From: Triglochin maritima | Taxonomy: Eukaryota; Streptophyta; Magnoliopsida; Alismatales; Juncaginaceae | Length of the DNA stretch: 64,000 nt | Reading direction: 5' to 3' | Assembly: GCA_963682175.1 (NCBI GenBank) | Contig: OY821772.1 | Span: 52,474,925-52,538,924, forward strand | Shown: positions 41,008 to 52,860 of the stretch, one piece after another | Position numbering within the stretch: position 1 is the first letter of the stretch | Layout: the number at the start of each line of letters is the position of its first letter | The notes under the pieces: generated by a model | Seen by the model: only the letters and a program-made list of their open reading frames with translations | The model's database searches: none | What the model was told of the DNA's origin: nothing | Position numbers and translations under genes: made by a program

Positions 41008-41990
41008 CGAAGTCGTGTCATGAGACCCCACAACAAACAAAGATATAGTGTTATTTTTAAAAACTGAGTGTTTTTAGTGAAATTCTTGTGTTATAGCCTT
41101 TGATTTTTTTGCTAAAAATAGAAATATATAAAAATTTCTTTTCAGACGTATCAGTTTAACATTTTCGTCGTATAATTGGAAGTCGTGTCATGAGACCCCA
41201 CAAAAAACAAAGAAATAATGAAAATTTTAAAAACTGATTGTTTTTACCGAAATTTGTGTGCTATATAGCCTTTGGTTTTTGCTAAAAAGGGAAATATCAA
41301 AAAATCTCTCCTCGAACGCATCATGTTAACATTTTCATCGTATAATATCCAGTCGTGTCATCTGACACATCAAAAAATAAAGAAAAAGTGTCATTTTTAA
41401 AAACTGAGGGTTTTTACCGAAATTCGTGTGTTATAGCCTTTGGTTTTTTGCTAAAAAGTGAAATATCAAAAAATCTCTCTTCGGACGGATCAGTTTAACA
41501 TTTTCATCGTATAATAGGAAGTCGTGTGATCAGACCCCACAAAAAACAAAGAAATAGTGCCATTTTTAAAAACTGATGGTTTTTGTCGAAATTCGTGGAC
41601 TAAAAAATAGCCTTTGGTTTTTTTGCTAAAAGGAAAATATCTAAAAATCTCTCTTTGGACGCAACAGTTTAACATTTTCGTCGTATAATATCCAGTCGTG
41701 TCTTCTAACACAACAAAAAATAAACAAATAGTGTCATTTTTACAAAACTGCGGGTTATTTCCGAAATTCGTGTGCTAGCCTTTGCTTTTTTGGCTAAAAG
41801 GGAAATATCTAAAAATTTCTCTTCGGACGCATCGGTTTAACATTTTCGTCGTATAATATCCATTTGTGTCATCAGACCCCCCAAAAAACAAAGAAATAGT
41901 GTCATTTTTAAAAACTGGTGTTTTTTTACCAAAATTCGTGTAATATAATAGCCTTTGGTTTTTTTGCTTAAAATGGAAATATCTAAAAAT
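40978..41990 (-). repeat. Minus-oriented diverged monomers, subfamily C edge
   Basis: About six reverse-oriented monomers, recognisable by CATCAGTTTAACATTTTCG and CGTCGTATAATA, with mixed variants (ACGAAGTCGTG, TCCAGTCGTGTC). They do not fall into the 8-monomer order that follows. Confidence 0.88.
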
Positions 41991-44900
41991 CTCTTTTCGG
42001 ACACATCAGTTTAACATTTTCGTCGAATAAGAGGAAGTCGTGTCATCAGAACCCACAAAAAACAAAGAAATAGTGTCATTTTTAAAAACTGATGTTTTTT
42101 ACCAAAATTCGTGTGCTATATATAGCCTTTGGCTTTTTTTTGCAAAAAATGGAAATATCTAAAAAACTCTTTTGGGACGCATCAGTTTAACATTTTCGTC
42201 GTGTAATAGGAAGTCGTGTCATCAAACCCCACAAAAAACAAATGAATAGTGTCATTTTTAAAAACTAATGTTTTTTACCAAAATTCGTGTGCTATATATA
42301 GTAGCCTTTGGTTTTTTTGCAGAAAATGGAAATATCTAAAAATCTTTTTTCAGACCCATCAGTTTATCATTTTCGTCGTATAATAGGAAGTCGTGTCATC
42401 AGACCCCACAAAAAACAAATAAATAGTGCCATTTTAAAAACTGATGGATTTTGTTGAAATTCGTGGCCTATAGCTTTTGGTTTTTTTGCTAAAAATGAAA
42501 ATATCTAAAAATCTCTCGTCGAACGCATCAGTTTAACATTTTAGTCGTATAATTTCCAGTCGTGTCATCTGAGACGTCAAAAAATAAAAAAATAATGTCA
42601 TTTTTAAAACAGAGGGGTTTTTTAAATAAATTTGTGTGCTATATATATAGCCTTTCCTTTTTTGCTAAAAAGGGAAATATCTAAAAATCTCTTTTCGGAC
42701 GGACCAGTTTAACATTTTCGTCGTATAATATGAAGTCGTGTTATCAGACCCCACAAAAAACAAAAAATAGTGCCATTTTTAAAAACTTAGTGTTTTACCG
42801 AAATTCGTGTGCTATAGCCTTTGGTTTTTTGCTAAATAAGAAAATATCTAGAAATCTCTTTTCGGACGCACCAGTCTAACATTTTCGTCGTATAATATCC
42901 AGTTGTGTCATCTGACCCATCAAAAAATATAGAAAAAGTGCTATTTTTAAAAACTGGGGGTTTCTACCCAAATTCGTGTGCTATAGAGCCCCTGGGTTTT
43001 TTTAAAATGAAAATATCTAAAAATATCTTTTCGGACGCATCAGTTTAAAAAAATTCATCGTACAATAGGAAGTCATGTCATCATACCCCACAAAAAACAA
43101 ATGAATAGTGTCATTTTTAAAAACTAATGTTTTTACCAAAATTCGTGTGTTATAAGCCTTTGGTTTTTTTGCTAAAAATGGAAATATCTAAGAATCTCTT
43201 TTCGGACACATCAGTTTAACATTTTCGTCGTATAATAGGAAGTCGTGTCATCAGACCTCGCAAAAAACAAAGAAATAGTGTCACTTTTAAATACTGATGT
43301 TTTTTACCAAAATTCGTGTGCTATATATAGCCTTTGGTTTTTTTGCTAAAAATGGAAATATCTAAAAATCTCTTTTCGACCGTATCAGTTTAACATTTTC
43401 GTCGTATAATAGGAAGTCGTGTCATCAGACCCCACAAAAAATATATAAATAATGTCATTTTTAAAAACATATGTTTTTTACCAAAATTCGTTGTGCTATA
43501 TATAGCCTTTGGTTTTTTTGCAAAAATGGAAATATCTAAAAAACTATTTTCGAACGCATCAGTTTAACATTTTCGTCGTATAACAGGAAGTTGTGTCATC
43601 AGACCGCCCCACAAAAAAGAAATAGTGTCATTTTTAAAAATGGAGGGTTTTTTACCAAAATTCGTGTCCTATAACAACCTTTGGTTTTTTTGCTAAAAAT
43701 GGAAATATCTAAAACTCTCTTTTCAGACGCATCAGTTTATCATTTTCGTCGTATAATAGGAAGTCGTGTCATCAGACCCCACAAAAAACAAAAAATAGTG
43801 CCATTTTTAAAAATTGATGGTTTTTGTCGAAATTCGTGGACTATAACCTTTGGTTTTTTTGCTAAAAAGGAAAATATCTAAAAATCTCTCGTCGAACGCA
43901 TCAGTTTAACGTTATCGTCGTGTAATTTCCAGTAGTGTCATCTGAGGCGTCAAAAAATAAAAAAATAATGTCATTTTTAAAAACATAGGGGTTTTTACTG
44001 AAATACGTGTGCTATATATATAGCATTTCCTTTTTTTGCAAAAAAGGGAAATTTCTAAAAATCTCTTTTCGGACGGACCGGTTTAACATTTTCGTCGTAT
44101 AATATGAAGTCGTGTCATCCGACCCCACAAAAAACAAAAAATAGTGCCATTTTTAAAAATAAGTGTTTTACCAAAATTCGTGTGCTATAGCCTTTGGTTT
44201 TTTGCTAAATAAGAAAATATCTAAAAATCTCTTTTCGGACGCATCAGTCTAACATTTTCGTCGTATAATATCCAGTCGTGTCATCTGACCCATCAAAAAA
44301 TATAGAAAAAGTGCCATTTTTAAAAACTGGGGGTTTTTACCCAAATTCGTGTGCTATATAGCCTTTGTTTTTTTTTAAATGGAAATATCTGAAAATATCT
44401 TTTCGGACGCATCAGTTTAAAAAAATTCATCGTACAATAGGAAGTCGTGTCATCATACCCCACAAAAAACAAATGAATAGTGTCATTTTTAAAAACTAAT
44501 GTTTTAACCAAAATTCGTGTGCTATGAGCCTTTGGTTTTTTTGCTAAAAATGGAAATATCTAAAAATCTCTTTTCGGACGCATCACTTTAACATTTTCGT
44601 CGTATAATAGCAAGTCGTGTCATCAGACCCCACAAAAAACAGAGAAATAGTGTCACTTTTAAATACTGATGTTTTTTTACCAAAATTCGTGTGCTATAAG
44701 CCTTTGGTTTTTTTGCTAAAAATGGAAATATCTAAAAATCTCTTTTCGGACGTATCAGTTTAACATCTTCGTCGTATAATAGGAAGTCGTGTCATCAGAC
44801 CCCACAAAAAACAAATAAATAATGTCATTTTTAAAAACTAATGTTTTTTACCAAAATTCTTGTGCTATATATAGCCTTTGGATTTTTTGCAAAAAATGGA

Positions 44901-45905
44901 AATATCTAAAAAACTATTTTCGAACGCATCAGTTTAACATTTTTGTCGTATAACAAGAAGTTGTGTCAACAGACACCCCCCCCCCCCCCCAAAAAAAGAA
45001 ATAGTGTCATTTTTAAAATGGAGGGTTTTTTACCAAAATTCGTGTGTTATAACAGCCTTTGGTTTTTTTGCTAAAAATGGAAATATCTAAAAATCTTTTT
45101 TCGGACGCATCAGTTTATCATTTTCGTCGTATAATAGGAAGTCATGTCATCAGACCCCACAAAAAACAAAGAAATAGTGCCATGTTTAAAAACTGATGGT
45201 TTTTGTCGAAATTCGTGGACTATAACCTTTGGTTTTTTTGCTAAAAAGGAAAATATCTAAAAATCTCTCGTCGAACACATCAGTTTAACGTTTTCGTCGT
45301 ATAATTTCAAGTAGTGTCATCTGAGACGTCAAAAAATAAAAAAATAATGTCATTTTTAAAAACATAGGGGTTTTTACTGAAATTCGTGTGCTATATATAT
45401 AACCTTTCCTTTTTTTGCTAAAAAGGGAAATATCTAAAAATCTCTTTTTTCGGACGGACCAGTTTAACATTTTCGTCGTATAATATGAAGTCGTGTCATC
45501 GGACCCCACAAAAAACAAAAAATAGTGTCATTTTTAAAAACTAAGTGTTTTACCAAAATTCGTGTGCTATAATAGCCTTTGGTTTTTTGCTAAATAAGAA
45601 AATATCTAGAAATCTCTTTTCGGACGCATCAGTCAAACATTTTCGTCGTATAATATCCAATCGTGTCATCTGACCCATCAAAAATTTAGAAAAAGTGTCT
45701 TTTTTAAAAACTGGGGGTTTTTACCCAAATTCCTGTGCTATATAGCCTTTGGTTTTTTTTTAAAATGGAAATATGTAAAAATATCTTTTCGGACGCATCA
45801 GTTTAAGAAAATTCATCGTACAATAGAAGTCGTGTCATCATACCCCACAAAAAACAAATGAATAGTGTCATTTTTAAAAACTGATGTTTTTACCAAAATT
45901 CGTGT
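41991..45905 (-). repeat. Second higher-order repeat: 8 monomers, about 1.37 kb, nearly three copies
   Basis: A distinctive monomer with CAGTTTATCATTTTCG occurs at 42,363, 43,736 and 45,114, spacings of 1,373 and 1,378 bp. Around it the same ordered series recurs: TTATC monomer; CGTCGAACGCATC with TAATTTCC/TTTCAAG; GGACGGACC with TATGAAGTCG; CAGTCTAAC/CAGTCAAAC with TATCC; CAGTTTAAAAAAATTCATCG; then three AGGAAGTCGTG-type monomers. Copies have drifted more than those of the 15-mer HOR. The last copy is cut at about 45,905, where GCCTTT joins directly to CGTTGTATAATATCC. Confidence 0.88.
44976..44997 (+). repeat. C15 A7 homopolymer tract in a satellite monomer
   Basis: A run of 15 C (44,976-44,990) followed by 7 A replaces the usual AGACCCCACAAAAAAC linker. 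The sister monomer one HOR unit upstream (near 43,601) reads GACCGCCCCACAAAAAAG, so the tract is a local expansion. Exact length is uncertain because homopolymers are error-prone. Confidence 0.85.
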
Positions 45906-46814
45906 GCTAAGCCTTTCGTTGTATAATATCCAGTCGTGTCATTAGACCCCTTAAAAAAAGAAATAGTGTCATTTTTACAAAACTCAGGGTTTTTACCGAA
46001 ATTTGTGTGCTATAGCCTTTGGGTTTTTGCTAAAAAGGGAAATATCTAAAACTCTATCTTCGGACGCATCGGTTTAACATTTTCATCGTATAATATGCAG
46101 TCGTGTCATCAGACCCCTCAATAAATAAAGTAATAGTGTCATTTTTACAAAACTGAGGGGTTTTACCGAAATTCGTGTGCTATCTAGCCATTTTTTTTGC
46201 TAAAAATGAAAATATCTAAAAATCTCTTTTCGGACGCATCAGTTTAACACTTTCGTCGTATAATAGGAAGTCGTGTCATCAGACCCCATAAAAAACAAAT
46301 AAATAGTGTCATTTTTAAAAACTAATGTTTTTACCAAAATTCGTGTGCTACATACGAATGGAAATATCTAAAAAATGGAAATATCTAATATCCATTCGTG
46401 TCAGCAGACTCCAAAAAAAACAAAGAAATAGTGCCATTTTTAAAAACTGAGGGTTTTTACCGAAATTCGTGTGCTATAGCCTCTGTGTTTTTTGCAAAAA
46501 ATGGAAATATCAAAAAATCTCTCTTCGGTCGCATCGATTTAACATTTTCGTCGCATAATATGCAGTCGTGTCATTAGACCACTCAATAAATAAAGAAATA
46601 GTGCCATTTTTACAAAACTGAGGGTTTTTCCCGAAATTCGTGTGCTATAGCCTTTGGTTTTTTTGCTAAAAAGGGAAATATCTAAAAATCTCTCTTCGGA
46701 CGCATCGGTTTAACATTTTCGTCGTGTAGTATCCCGTCGTCTCACCAGACCCCTCAAAAAACAAAGAAACAATGCCATTTTTACAAAACCGAGGGGTTTT
46801 ACCTATATTCATAT

Positions 46815-47915
46815 GCTATAGCCTTTGGTGTTTTTGCTAAAACGGGAAATATCTAAAAATCTCTCTTCGGACGCATACGTTTAACATTTTTGTCGTATAA
46901 TATGCATTCGTGTCATCACACCCTTCAAAAAACTAAGAAATAGTGTCATTTTTAAAAACTGAGTGTTTTTACCAAAATTCCTGTGCAATAGCATTTGTGT
47001 TTATTGCTAAAAAGGAAAATATCAAAAAATCTCTCTTCGGACGCATCGGTTTAACATTTTCGTCGTATAATCTCCAGTCGTGTCATCAGACCCCTTAAAA
47101 AAAAGAAATAGTGTCATTCTTACAAAACTCAGGGTTTTTACCGAAATTTGTGTGCTATTGCCTTTGGTTTTTTGCTAAAAAGGGAAACATCTAAAACTCT
47201 ATCTTCGGACGCATCGGTTTAACATTTTCGTCGCATAATATGCAGTCGTGTCATCAGACCCCTACATAAATAAAGTAATAGTGTCATTTTTACAAAACTG
47301 AGGGTTTTTACCGAAACTCGTGTGCTCTAGCCTTTGTTTTTTACCGAAATTCGTGTGCTATAGGCTCTGGGTTTTTTGCTAAAAAGGGAAATATCTAAAA
47401 ATCTCTTTTCGGACGCATCGGTTTACCATTTTCGTCATATAATATCCATTCTTGTTAACAAACCTCTCAAAAAACAAAGAAATAGTGTCATTTTTAAAAC
47501 CTGAGGGTTTTTACCGAAACCCCTGTGCAATATAGCCCATGGGTTTTTTGCTAATAAGGGAAATATCAAAAAATCTCTCTTCGGACGCATCGGTTTAACA
47601 ATTCCGTTGTGTAATATCCAGTCGTGTCATCTGTCCCCTCAATAAATAAATAAATTGTGTCATTTTTAAAAACTGATGGTTTTTACCGAAACTCGTGTGC
47701 TATATAGCCTTTGGTTTTTTGCTAAAAAAGGAAATATCAAAAAATCTCCCTTCGGACGCATCGATTTAACATTTTCTTCGTATAATATCCATTCGTGTCA
47801 TCAGACCCCTGAAAAAACAAAGAAATAATGCCATTTTTAAAAACTGAGGGTTTTTACTGAAACTCATGTGCTATATAGCCTTTGGTTTTTTTGCTAAAAA
47901 GGGAAATATCAAAAA
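46815..47915 (-). repeat. Segmental duplication copy 1 (partner 50,757-51,850)
   Basis: Runs parallel to 50,757-51,850 at an offset of about 3,940-3,944 bp. Shared rare variants in order: AAAACGGGAAATATC, GCATACGTTTAAC, CCCTTCAAAAAACTAAG, AATAGCATTTGTGTTT, ACCCCTTAAAAAA, the extra half-monomer with GGCTCTGGG, GTTAACA...ACCTCTC, and CCCCTCAATAAATAAATAAA. Scattered differences show that the duplication is not recent. Confidence 0.8.
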
Positions 47916-50756
47916 ATCTCTCTTCAGACGCATCGGTTTAACATTTTCGTCGTATAATATCCAGTCGTGTCATTAGACCCCTTAAAAAAAGAAATAGTGT
48001 CATTTTTACAAAACTCAGGGTTTTTACCGAAATTTGTGTGCTATAATATAGCCTTTGGTTTTTTGCTAAAAGGGGAAATATCTAAAACTCTATCTTCGGA
48101 TGCATCGGTTTAACATTTTCGTCGCATAATATGCAGTCGTGTCATCAGACCCCTCAATAAATATAGTAATAGTGTCATTTTTACAAAACTAAGGGGTTTT
48201 ACCGAAACTCGTGTGCTATATAGCCTTTGTTTTTTTTGCTAAAAAGGGAAATATCTAAAAATCTCTCTTCGGACGCATCGGTTTAACATTTTCGTCGTGT
48301 AGTATCTCGTCGTCTCATCAGACCCCCCAAAAAACAAAGAAACAGTGCCATTTTTACAAAACTGAGGGGTTTTACCTATATTCGTATGCTATAGCCTTTG
48401 GTTTTCGCTAAGAAATGGAAATATCTAAAAATCTCTTTTCGGACGCGTCGGTTTAACATTTTCGTCCTATAATATCCATTCGTTTCATCACACCTCTAAA
48501 AAACAAAGAAACAATGACTTTTTAAAAAAACTGAGGGATTTTACCGAAATTCGTGTGCTATAGTCTTTTGTGTTTTTGCTAAAAAGGGAAATATCTAAAA
48601 ATCTTTCTTCGAACGCATACGTTTAACATTTTTGTTGTATAATATGCATTCGTGTCATCAGACCCTTCTAAAAACTAAGAAATAGTGTCATTTTTAAAAA
48701 CTGAGGGTTTTTACTGAAACTCATGTGCTATATAGCCTTTGGTTTCTTACTAAAAAGGGAAATATCTAAAAATCTCTCTTCGGACGCATCGGTTTAACAT
48801 TTTGTCGTATAATATCCATTCGTGTCAGCAGACCCCACAAAAAACAAAGAAATAGTGCCATTTTTAATAAGTGAGGCTTTTTACCAAAATTCGTGTGCTA
48901 TCGCCTTTGATTTTTTGCTAAAAATGGAAATATTAAAAAATCTCTATTTGGACGCATTGGTTTAATATTTTCGTCGCATAATATGCAGTCGTGTCATCAG
49001 ACCCCTCCATAAATAAAGAAATTGTGTCATTTTTAAAAAGTGAATGTTTTTACCGAAATTCGTGTGCTATAGCCTTTGTGTTTTTTGCAATAAAGGGAAA
49101 TATCAAAAAATCTCTCTTCGGACGCATCGGTTTAACATTTTCGTCGTGTACTATCCCGTCGTCTCATCAGACCCCTCAAGAAACAAAGAAATAGTGTCAT
49201 TTTTACAAAACTGAGGGGTTTTACCTATATTCGTATGCTATAGCCTTTGGTTTTTGCTAAAAAATGGAAATATCTAAAAATCTCTTTTCGGACGCGTCGG
49301 TTTAACATTTTCGTCGTATAATATCAATTCGTGTCAGCAGACCCCACAAAAAACAAAGAAATAGTGCCATTTTTAATAAGTGAGGGTTTTTACCGAAATT
49401 CGTGTGCTATCGCCTTTGATTTTTTTGCTAAAAATGGAAATATCTAAAAATCTCTTTTCGGACGCATCGGTTTACCATTTTCGTCATATAATATCCATTC
49501 TTGTTAACTAACCTCTCAAAAAACAAAGAAATAGTGCCATTTTTAAAAACTGAGGGTTTTTACCGAAACTCCTGTGCTATATAGCCCTTGGTTTTTTTGC
49601 TAAAAAGGGAAATATCAAAAAATCTCTCTTCGGACGCATCGGTTTAACAATTCTGTTGTGTAATATCCAGTCGTGTCATCTGTCCCCTCAATAAATAAAT
49701 AAATAGTGTCATTTTTAAAAACTGATGGTTTTTACCAAAACTCGTGTGTTATAGCCTTTGGTTTTTTGCTAAAAAAGGAAATATCAAAAAAATCTCCATT
49801 CGAACGTATCGGTTTAACATATTCGTCGTATAATATCCATTCGTGTCATCAGACCCCTCAAAAAACAAAGAAATAGTGTCATTTTTAAAAACTGAGGGTT
49901 TTTTCTGAAACTCATGTGCTATATATCCTTTGGTTTTTTGCTAAAAATGGAAATATCTAAAAATCTCTCTTCGGACACATCAGTTTAACATTTTTGTCGT
50001 ATAATATCCATTCGTGTCAGCAGACCCCACAAAAAACAAAGAAATAGTGCCATTTTTAATAAGTGAGGGTTTTTACCGAAATTCGTGTGCTATATAGCCT
50101 TTGGTTTTTTTGCTAAAAATGGAAATATTAAAAAATCTCTATTCGGACGCATTGGTTTAGCATTTTCGTCGCATAATATGCAGTCGTGTCATCAGACCCC
50201 CCCCATAAATAAAGAAATTGTGTCATTTTTAAAAACTGAATGTTTTTACCTAAATTCGTGTGCTATAGCCTTTGTGTCTTTTGCAATAAAGGGAAATATC
50301 AAAAAATCTCTCTTCGGACGCATCGATTTAACATTTTCGTCTCATAATATGCAGTCGTGTCATCAAACCCCTCAATAAATAAAGAAATAGTGCCATTTTT
50401 ACAAAACTGAGGGGTTTTCCCGAAATTCGTGTGCTATAGCCTTTGGTTTCTTTTGCTAAAAAGGGAAATATCTAAGAATCTCTCTTCGGACGCATCGGTT
50501 TAACGTTTTCATCGTGTAGTATCCCGTCGTCTCATCACACCCCTCAAGAAACAAAGAAATAGTGTCATTTTTACAAAACTGAGGGGTTTTACCTATATTC
50601 GTATGCTATAGCCTTTGGTTTTTTTCTAAAAATCTCTTTTCGGACGCGTTGGTTTAACATTTTCATCCTATAATATCAATTCGTTTCATCAGACCCCTAA
50701 AAAACAAAGAAATAATGACTTTTTAAAAAAACTGAGGGATTTTACCGAAATTCGTG

Positions 50757-51850
50757 TGCTATAGCCTTTGGTGTTTTTGCTAAAACGGGAAATATCTAAA
50801 AATCTCTCTTCGGACGCATACGTTTAACATTTTTGTCGTATAATATGCATTCGTGTCATGAGACCCTTCAAAAAACTAAGAAATAGTGTCATTTTTAAAA
50901 ACTGAGGGTTTTTACCAAAATTCATGTACAATAGCATTTGTGTTTTTTGCTAAAAAAGAAAATATCAAAAAATCTCTCTTCGGACGCATCGGTTTAACAT
51001 TTTCGTCGTATAATATCCACTCGTGTCATTAGACCCCTTAAAAAAGAAATAGTGTCATTTTTACAAAACTCAGGGTTTTTACCGAAATTTGTGTGCTATA
51101 GCCTTTGGGTTTTTTGCTAAAAAGGTAAATATCTAAAACTCTATCTTCGGACGCATCGGTTTTACATTTTCGTCGCATAATATGCAGTCGTGTCATCAGA
51201 CCCCTCAATAAATAAAGTAATAGTGTCATTTTTACAAAACTGAGGGGTTTTACCGAAACTCGTGTGCTATAGCCTTTGTTTTTTACCAAAATTCGTGTGC
51301 TATAGGCTCTGGGCTTTTTGCTAAAAAGGGAAATATCTAAAAATCTCTTTTCGGACGCATCGGTTTACCACTTTCGTCATATAATATCAATTCGTGTTAA
51401 CATACCTCTCAAAAAACAAAGAAATAATCTCATTTTTAAAAATTGAGGGTTTTACCGAAACTCCTGTGCTATATAGCCTTTGGTTTGTTTGCTAAAAAGG
51501 GAAATATCAAAAAATCTCTCTTCGGACGCATCGGTTTAACATTTCCATCGTGTAATATCCAGTCGTGTAACCGGACCCCTCAATAAATAAATAAATAGTG
51601 TCATTTTTAAAAACTGATGGTTTTTACCGAAACTCGTGTGCTATAGCCTTTGGTTTTTTGCTAAAAAAGGAAATATCAAAATATCTCCCTTCGGACGCAT
51701 CAGTTTAACATTTTCGTCGTATAATATCCATTCGTGTCATCAGACCCCTCAAAAAACAAAGAAGTACTGCCATTTTTAAAAACTGAGGGCTTTTACTGAA
51801 ACTCATGTGCTAGCCTTTGGTTTTTTGCTAAAAAGGGAAATATCTAAAAA
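50757..51850 (-). repeat. Segmental duplication copy 2 (partner 46,815-47,915)
   Basis: Second copy of the ~1.1-kb block, with the same order of diagnostic monomers and the same extra partial monomer (GTGTGCTATAGGCTCTGGG near 51,290). Copy 1 has CACACCCTTC where this copy has GAGACCCTTC. Confidence 0.8.
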
Positions 51851-52126
51851 TATCTCTTCGGACGCATCGGTTTAACATTTTTGTCGTATAATATCCATTC
51901 GTGTCAGCAGACCCCTCAAAAAACAAAGAAATAGTGCCATTTTTAAAAAGTGAGGGTTTTTACCGAAATTCGTGTGCTATGCCTTTGGTTTTTTTTTGCT
52001 AAAAATGGAAATATTAAAAAATCTCTATTCGGACCCATTGGTTTAACAATTTCGTCGCATAATATGCAGTCGTGTCATCAGACCCCTCAATAAATAAATA
52101 AATTGTGTCATTTTTAAAAACTGAAT

Positions 52127-52860
52127 GTTTTTACCAAAATCCGTGTACATTTTCGGACGCATCGATTTTTTTAATAGCCTTTATGTTTTTTGCTAAAAAG
52201 GGAAATATCTAAAAATCTCTCTTCGGACGCATCGGTTTAACATTTTTGTCGTATAAAATCCATTCGTGTCAGCAGACCCCTCAAAAAACAAAGAAATAGT
52301 GCCATTCGTATAATATCTATTCGGACGCATTGGTTTAACAATTTCGTCGCATAATATGCAGTCGTGTCATCAGACCCCTCAATAAATAAATAAATTGTGT
52401 CATTTTTAAAAACTGAATGTTTTTACCAAAATTCGTGTACATTTTCGGACGCATCGATTTTTGTAATAGCCTTTTGGTTTTTTGCTAAAAAGGGAAATAT
52501 CTAAAAATCTCTCTTCGGACGCATCGGTTTAACATTTTTGTCGTATAATATCCATTCGTGTCAGCAGACCCCTCAAAAAACAAAAAAATAGTGCCATTTT
52601 TAAAAAGTGAGGGTTTTTACCGAAATTGGTGTGCTATAGCCTTTGGTTTTTTTTGCTAAAAATGGAAATATTAAAAAATCTCTATTCGGACGCATTGGTT
52701 TAACAATTTCGTCGCATAATATGCAGTCGTGTCATCAGACCCCTCAATAAATAAATAAATTCGTGTCATTTTTAAAAACTGAATGTTTTTACCAAAATTC
52801 GTGTACATTTTCGGACGCATCGATTTTTGTAACACGAATTGATATTATATGACCAAAATT
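52127..52860 (-). repeat. Chimeric, triplicated satellite block with a micro-inversion
   Basis: A junction in which CCAAAAT(T/C)CGTGTACA is fused to TTTTCGGACGCATCGATTTTT, skipping most of a monomer, occurs three times (near 52,141, 52,437 and 52,800). Near 52,305 a monomer is also cut from GTGCCATT to CGTATAATATCTATTCGG. At 52,832-52,853 the sequence ACACGAATTGATATTATA reads in the plus sense inside a minus-oriented array. Confidence 0.82.

Noticed and set aside
242..51289. Dozens of 60-97-codon open frames, many with the same product repeated every 2.56-2.61 kb
   Set aside because: They recur exactly with the satellite or HOR period, occur on both strands, have no codon structure or domains, and vanish where a monomer carries an indel. 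They are chance frames in tandem repeats.
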